Origin: Saprospiraceae bacterium
GTDB lineage: Bacteria > Bacteroidota > Bacteroidia > Bacteroidales > JAIPBB01
DNA: 18,050 nucleotides
NCBI GenBank assembly: GCA_021739805.1
Contig: JAIPBB010000081.1
Span: 1-18,050, forward strand
Direction of reading: 5' to 3'
This document shows, piece by piece, positions 15,212-18,050 of the stretch. The notes under the pieces are model-generated. The model had not been told where the DNA came from and did not search any database. It was given only the letters and a program-made list of their open reading frames with translations. Both the position numbers and the translations under genes were made by a program. The stretch's first letter is position 1. Each line of letters begins with the position of its first letter.

Positions 15212-18050
15212 CTATCTCAACAAAGTAACAGTCCCCTTGAGCTTTATTTTTTCACCATAAATATCTTTAACAAAAATCAACCAGGCATAAACTCCTTGTT
15301 GACAAATTGTGTTTCCACCATTTTTGGTTCCATCCCATCCTTCGTTAACATCTTTAGTAAAATATATTTGCTCACCCCATCTATCAAAAATATAAAATTC
15401 TAAAGTGCTCCAATCAATATTATATCCTTTAGGAAAAAATCTATTATTTTCTCCACTAGAAGCAGGTATAAAAGCATTTGGCACTTTTATCTTTGCAATG
15501 TCTTTTATCGGAACTTCAAGCATGGCTGAATCAAGGCAACCAAAAGTATTTTCTACAATTAACCATACGTGAAAATAACCTGTATCGCTAAACAAATGAG
15601 AAGGAGAAAATATATTGGAGAAATTATTAATCCCTGAATTTGGGTCACCAAAATCCCAGTACCAAGCTGTTGAGCCAGTGCTTATATTAATAAAATCAAC
15701 AATTGGATTTTCAATATCTGGTTGGTCAGGTGTAAAGTAAAATAAAGCTGTAGGGTTTGGATTAACTGAAATAAACCCTAATTTAGTTGTATTAGCAGGA
15801 CAACCATCGTTTGAAATTACAGTTAAAGCTACATTATACAATCCTGATGCACTATAGAGATGCAATGGATTTTCAAGTGTTGATGTATTATTACTTGACC
15901 AGGGGTCGCCAAAATTCCAATTAAATGTAGCAATATTCGTTGTTAAATTTGTGAATTGAACTTCTGCAAATTCACATGCACTTAATGGTGATGCAGAAAA
16001 ATCAACGATTGGAGTTTGATTTACAATTACCTGGGCTGTGTCGGGATCCGATGTGCAATTATTTTCAGAAACAGTTAATATTATATTATAATTTCCACCA
16101 CTAATCCATTTAATAGCATAAGGTCCCTGATTTGTGCCTGAAATAATTGTACCACCGGCAAAATTCCAATTATATGTTGCTGAAGTAGTTCCTGTTCCGG
16201 AATATGTTACTATTGTGCTATCAGCTGAGCAAATTGGTGAAATAGCATTTATAACCGAGGTAGGTGTTGGTGTAACTGTAACAAAAGCGGTGTCAGTTCC
16301 TACGCATAAATTACTATCAGTAGCAATAATTATTATTGATGATGTAATATTTGGTTTAAAGTACATTGGATTTACGGTGCATCCATTGCTCCATTGACAA
16401 CTCATAATTGGAACATTACTATTTGCGTTTAGCTGAATGGAATCACCCAAACATATTCCTGAATTATTAGGATTTATATTAATAACAGGATTTGGATTTA
16501 CTATAACTGAAGCTTGAGTTGTATCTCTGCAACCATTTGAATTTGTTCCAACAACATAGTAAAGAGTATTAACCAATGGATTAACACTTATTGTATTGCC
16601 CAAAGTGGATGTATTCCATTGATATGTGACCCCTGCAACTGTGCTGCTTGCTGTTAGCGTTGTAGTATCTCCATAGCATATTTCCGGATTTGTTGGAGAA
16701 ATTGTGATTGGTGGACCATATTCTACTGTTACAACACAAGTATCTGATTCTTTACAGCCAATAATATCTGAAGTAGTAACAGAATAGCTTGTAGTTGTAA
16801 CTGGATATACAGTTGTTGAATTAACTAAAGCTCCATTGCTCCACTGATAGTTTGCACCTAAAACCGAACAACTTGCTGTTAAAGTTGTTGAATCTCCATA
16901 GCAAATTGTTGGATTATTCGGACTAATTGTAGGAACCGGAATAGGGTTTATATAAATTACAGCAGAAGCAGTATCGAAGCAACCAAAAGAATCAGTTGCA
17001 GAAACTGTATAAGTTGTTGCGATTGTTGGTGAAACAATAATTGTGGGAGTTGGTGCACCGGTATTCCACAAATAAGTTAAGCCTGTGTATGAACTTACTG
17101 CATTAATAATTGCTGAGTCACCAGCACATATTGTTGTATTACCAGTTGTATAAGATACTGATGGCTTTTGATGTGGAATTAATATAACAGTATCGGAACC
17201 ACTACATCCTGCTGTATCTGAGCCAACAACAGTATAAGTCGTTACTACAGTTGGACTAATATAAATTGAATCAGCTATGGCTGTAGTACTCCAGATATAG
17301 TTTAGATTATTTATAGAACTATTTGCATACAGCCACATTGAGTCTCCTTTACATAAAATTGGATTAATAGGTAAAATATTTACTGAAGGATAAGGGTGAA
17401 TATTTACAACTGAAAATGTTGTATCAATGCATCCGTAAGGTGAGGTTGCAGTTAATGTATATGTGGATGAATAACTTGGTGTAACAGATATAGAATTCAT
17501 AGTAGAACTTGTGTTCCATAAATATGTAGTTCCGGGAATATTTGAAATTGCAGTAAGAGTAGTAGAATCTCCTATACAAATTGCTGCAACAGATGGATTA
17601 ATGCTGCTATTTGGTTTTGGATTAACATTAACAAAAGCAGTTGTTGAATCTATACAGCCGTTTGTATCAGTTCCAATAACAGTATATGTTGTATTTGTAA
17701 GTGGAATTGCAGTAATTTGTGAACCGGCAGTTGATGAAAGTCCACTTGATGGTGACCATAAATATGTATTTGCTCCGGAAGTATTAAACATTATTGTATC
17801 ATACTCACAAATAACTGATGAGTCAGGTGTAATTACAATATTTGGTAATGGTTTTACAATAACATTTGTAAAAGCAGTATCCCTGCAACCATTAGTATCT
17901 GTACCAATAACAGTATAATCTGTAGTTATAACTGGTGCTGCTATATTATTGGCACCAACTGAAGCTGATAAACCAATAATTGGAGACCATTTATATGTTG
18001 AAGCACCTGAAGCTGTCAGATTTGTTGATAATCCTATACAAATAATGGAA
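15212..18050 (-). CDS. T9SS type B-sorted modular surface protein (3' part; start lies beyond the window)
   Basis: The frame stays open to the window edge, so this is the C-terminal 945 residues of a larger protein. The ATG at 17789-17791 is internal to a repeat and is not the start. From the edge there are about eight Ig-like modules of 75-80 residues (16241-18050). Each has a Cys-x-GDS-type opening (ICYGDSTTLTA), a YxW core (YLWNTS), a TTYTV.GTD strand and a GC..T closing. Three PKD-type modules follow (about 15497-16240; FNWNFGDP, WYWDFGDP). The last 94 residues (15215-15496) are the gliding-motility-associated C-terminal domain: VPNAFIP, YIFDRWGEQIYF, GWDGTKNG, GVYAWLI, KGTVTLLR. This domain sends proteins through the type IX system by the type B route. 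A role as adhesin or extracellular fibre is likely. The PorP/SprF partner often found downstream is not intact here. Confidence 0.92.
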   Translation of the reverse strand, partial: SIICIGLSTNLTASGASTYKWSPIIGLSASVGANNIAAPVITTDYTVIGTDTNGCRDTAFTNVIVKPLPNIVITPDSSVICEYDTIMFNTSGANTYLWSPSSGLSSTAGSQITAIPLTNTTYTVIGTDTNGCIDSTTAFVNVNPKPNSSINPSVAAICIGDSTTLTAISNIPGTTYLWNTSSTMNSISVTPSYSSTYTLTATSPYGCIDTTFSVVNIHPYPSVNILPINPILCKGDSMWLYANSSINNLNYIWSTTAIADSIYISPTVVTTYTVVGSDTAGCSGSDTVILIPHQKPSVSYTTGNTTICAGDSAIINAVSSYTGLTYLWNTGAPTPTIIVSPTIATTYTVSATDSFGCFDTASAVIYINPIPVPTISPNNPTICYGDSTTLTASCSVLGANYQWSNGALVNSTTVYPVTTTSYSVTTSDIIGCKESDTCVVTVEYGPPITISPTNPEICYGDTTTLTASSTVAGVTYQWNTSTLGNTISVNPLVNTLYYVVGTNSNGCRDTTQASVIVNPNPVININPNNSGICLGDSIQLNANSNVPIMSCQWSNGCTVNPMYFKPNITSSIIIIATDSNLCVGTDTAFVTVTPTPTSVINAISPICSADSTIVTYSGTGTTSATYNWNFAGGTIISGTNQGPYAIKWISGGNYNIILTVSENNCTSDPDTAQVIVNQTPIVDFSASPLSACEFAEVQFTNLTTNIATFNWNFGDPWSSNNTSTLENPLHLYSASGLYNVALTVISNDGCPANTTKLGFISVNPNPTALFYFTPDQPDIENPIVDFINISTGSTAWYWDFGDPNSGINNFSNIFSPSHLFSDTGYFHVWLIVENTFGCLDSAMLEVPIKDIAKIKVPNAFIPASSGENNRFFPKGYNIDWSTLEFYIFDRWGEQIYFTKDVNEGWDGTKNGGNTICQQGVYAWLIFVKDIYGEKIKLKGTVTLLR

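Noticed and set aside
15000..15260. Plus-strand frame containing GCGKST, like the end of a P-loop
   Set aside because: The upstream part of a Walker A and all other ATPase motifs are missing, and it overlaps the end of the surface-protein gene.
16134..17918. Plus-strand open frames over the surface-protein gene
   Set aside because: They are antisense shadows produced by the repeated, stop-poor modules.
16241..18050. Regularly spaced repeats of about 230 bases as a CRISPR array
   Set aside because: The repeats are long, diverged and in frame; they are protein modules.

Overview
The window looks like a piece of a Bacteroidota chromosome. The DNA is strongly AT-rich. Several upstream regions carry the phylum's sigma-A promoter pattern (TTTG, about 19 bases, TAnnTTTG). 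The last gene encodes a modular surface protein with the 'gliding motility-associated' C-terminal domain that type IX secretion (T9SS) uses as a type B sorting signal. The mutS, sppA/folK/deoxynucleoside kinase and OmpA-type genes also read as Bacteroidota proteins. I cannot name a genus.

Layout. 1-3168: a membrane-anchored SAM methyltransferase (+), then, on the minus strand, a small MerR-type regulator followed by an unusual two-domain protein (formyltransferase plus a C-terminal beta-propeller-like domain), probably for surface glycan or lipid modification. 3169-3760: tRNA-Gly(GCC) and tRNA-Leu(UAA) on the minus strand, with a promoter, a terminator between them, a terminator after them, and a possible worn tRNA 3'-end fragment downstream. 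3891-7308: mutS (minus, TTG start) and a divergent SpoU-family RNA 2'-O-methyltransferase. 7481-11037: two divergently transcribed envelope genes, an outer-membrane beta-barrel/OmpA protein and a TPR/OmpA-like lipoprotein. 11090-14277: a folK-deoxynucleoside kinase operon divergent from sppA; the intergenic region has an ECF-sigma-like promoter motif and a terminator-like hairpin in what would be the sppA leader. 14278-15211: gene-poor, decayed sequence with a possible outer-membrane-protein remnant and a MITE-like inverted-repeat element. 15212-18050: the C-terminal 945 residues of a very large T9SS type B surface protein, open past the window edge.

Most genes are housekeeping or envelope genes and I do not see an obvious defence or mobile system. 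The points most worth a second look are the formyltransferase/propeller fusion, the ECF promoter plus attenuator-like hairpin before sppA, the decayed slot next to the T9SS substrate where a PorP/SprF gene is commonly found, the MITE-like element, and 7- or 14-base tandem repeats with different sequences in several intergenic spacers.
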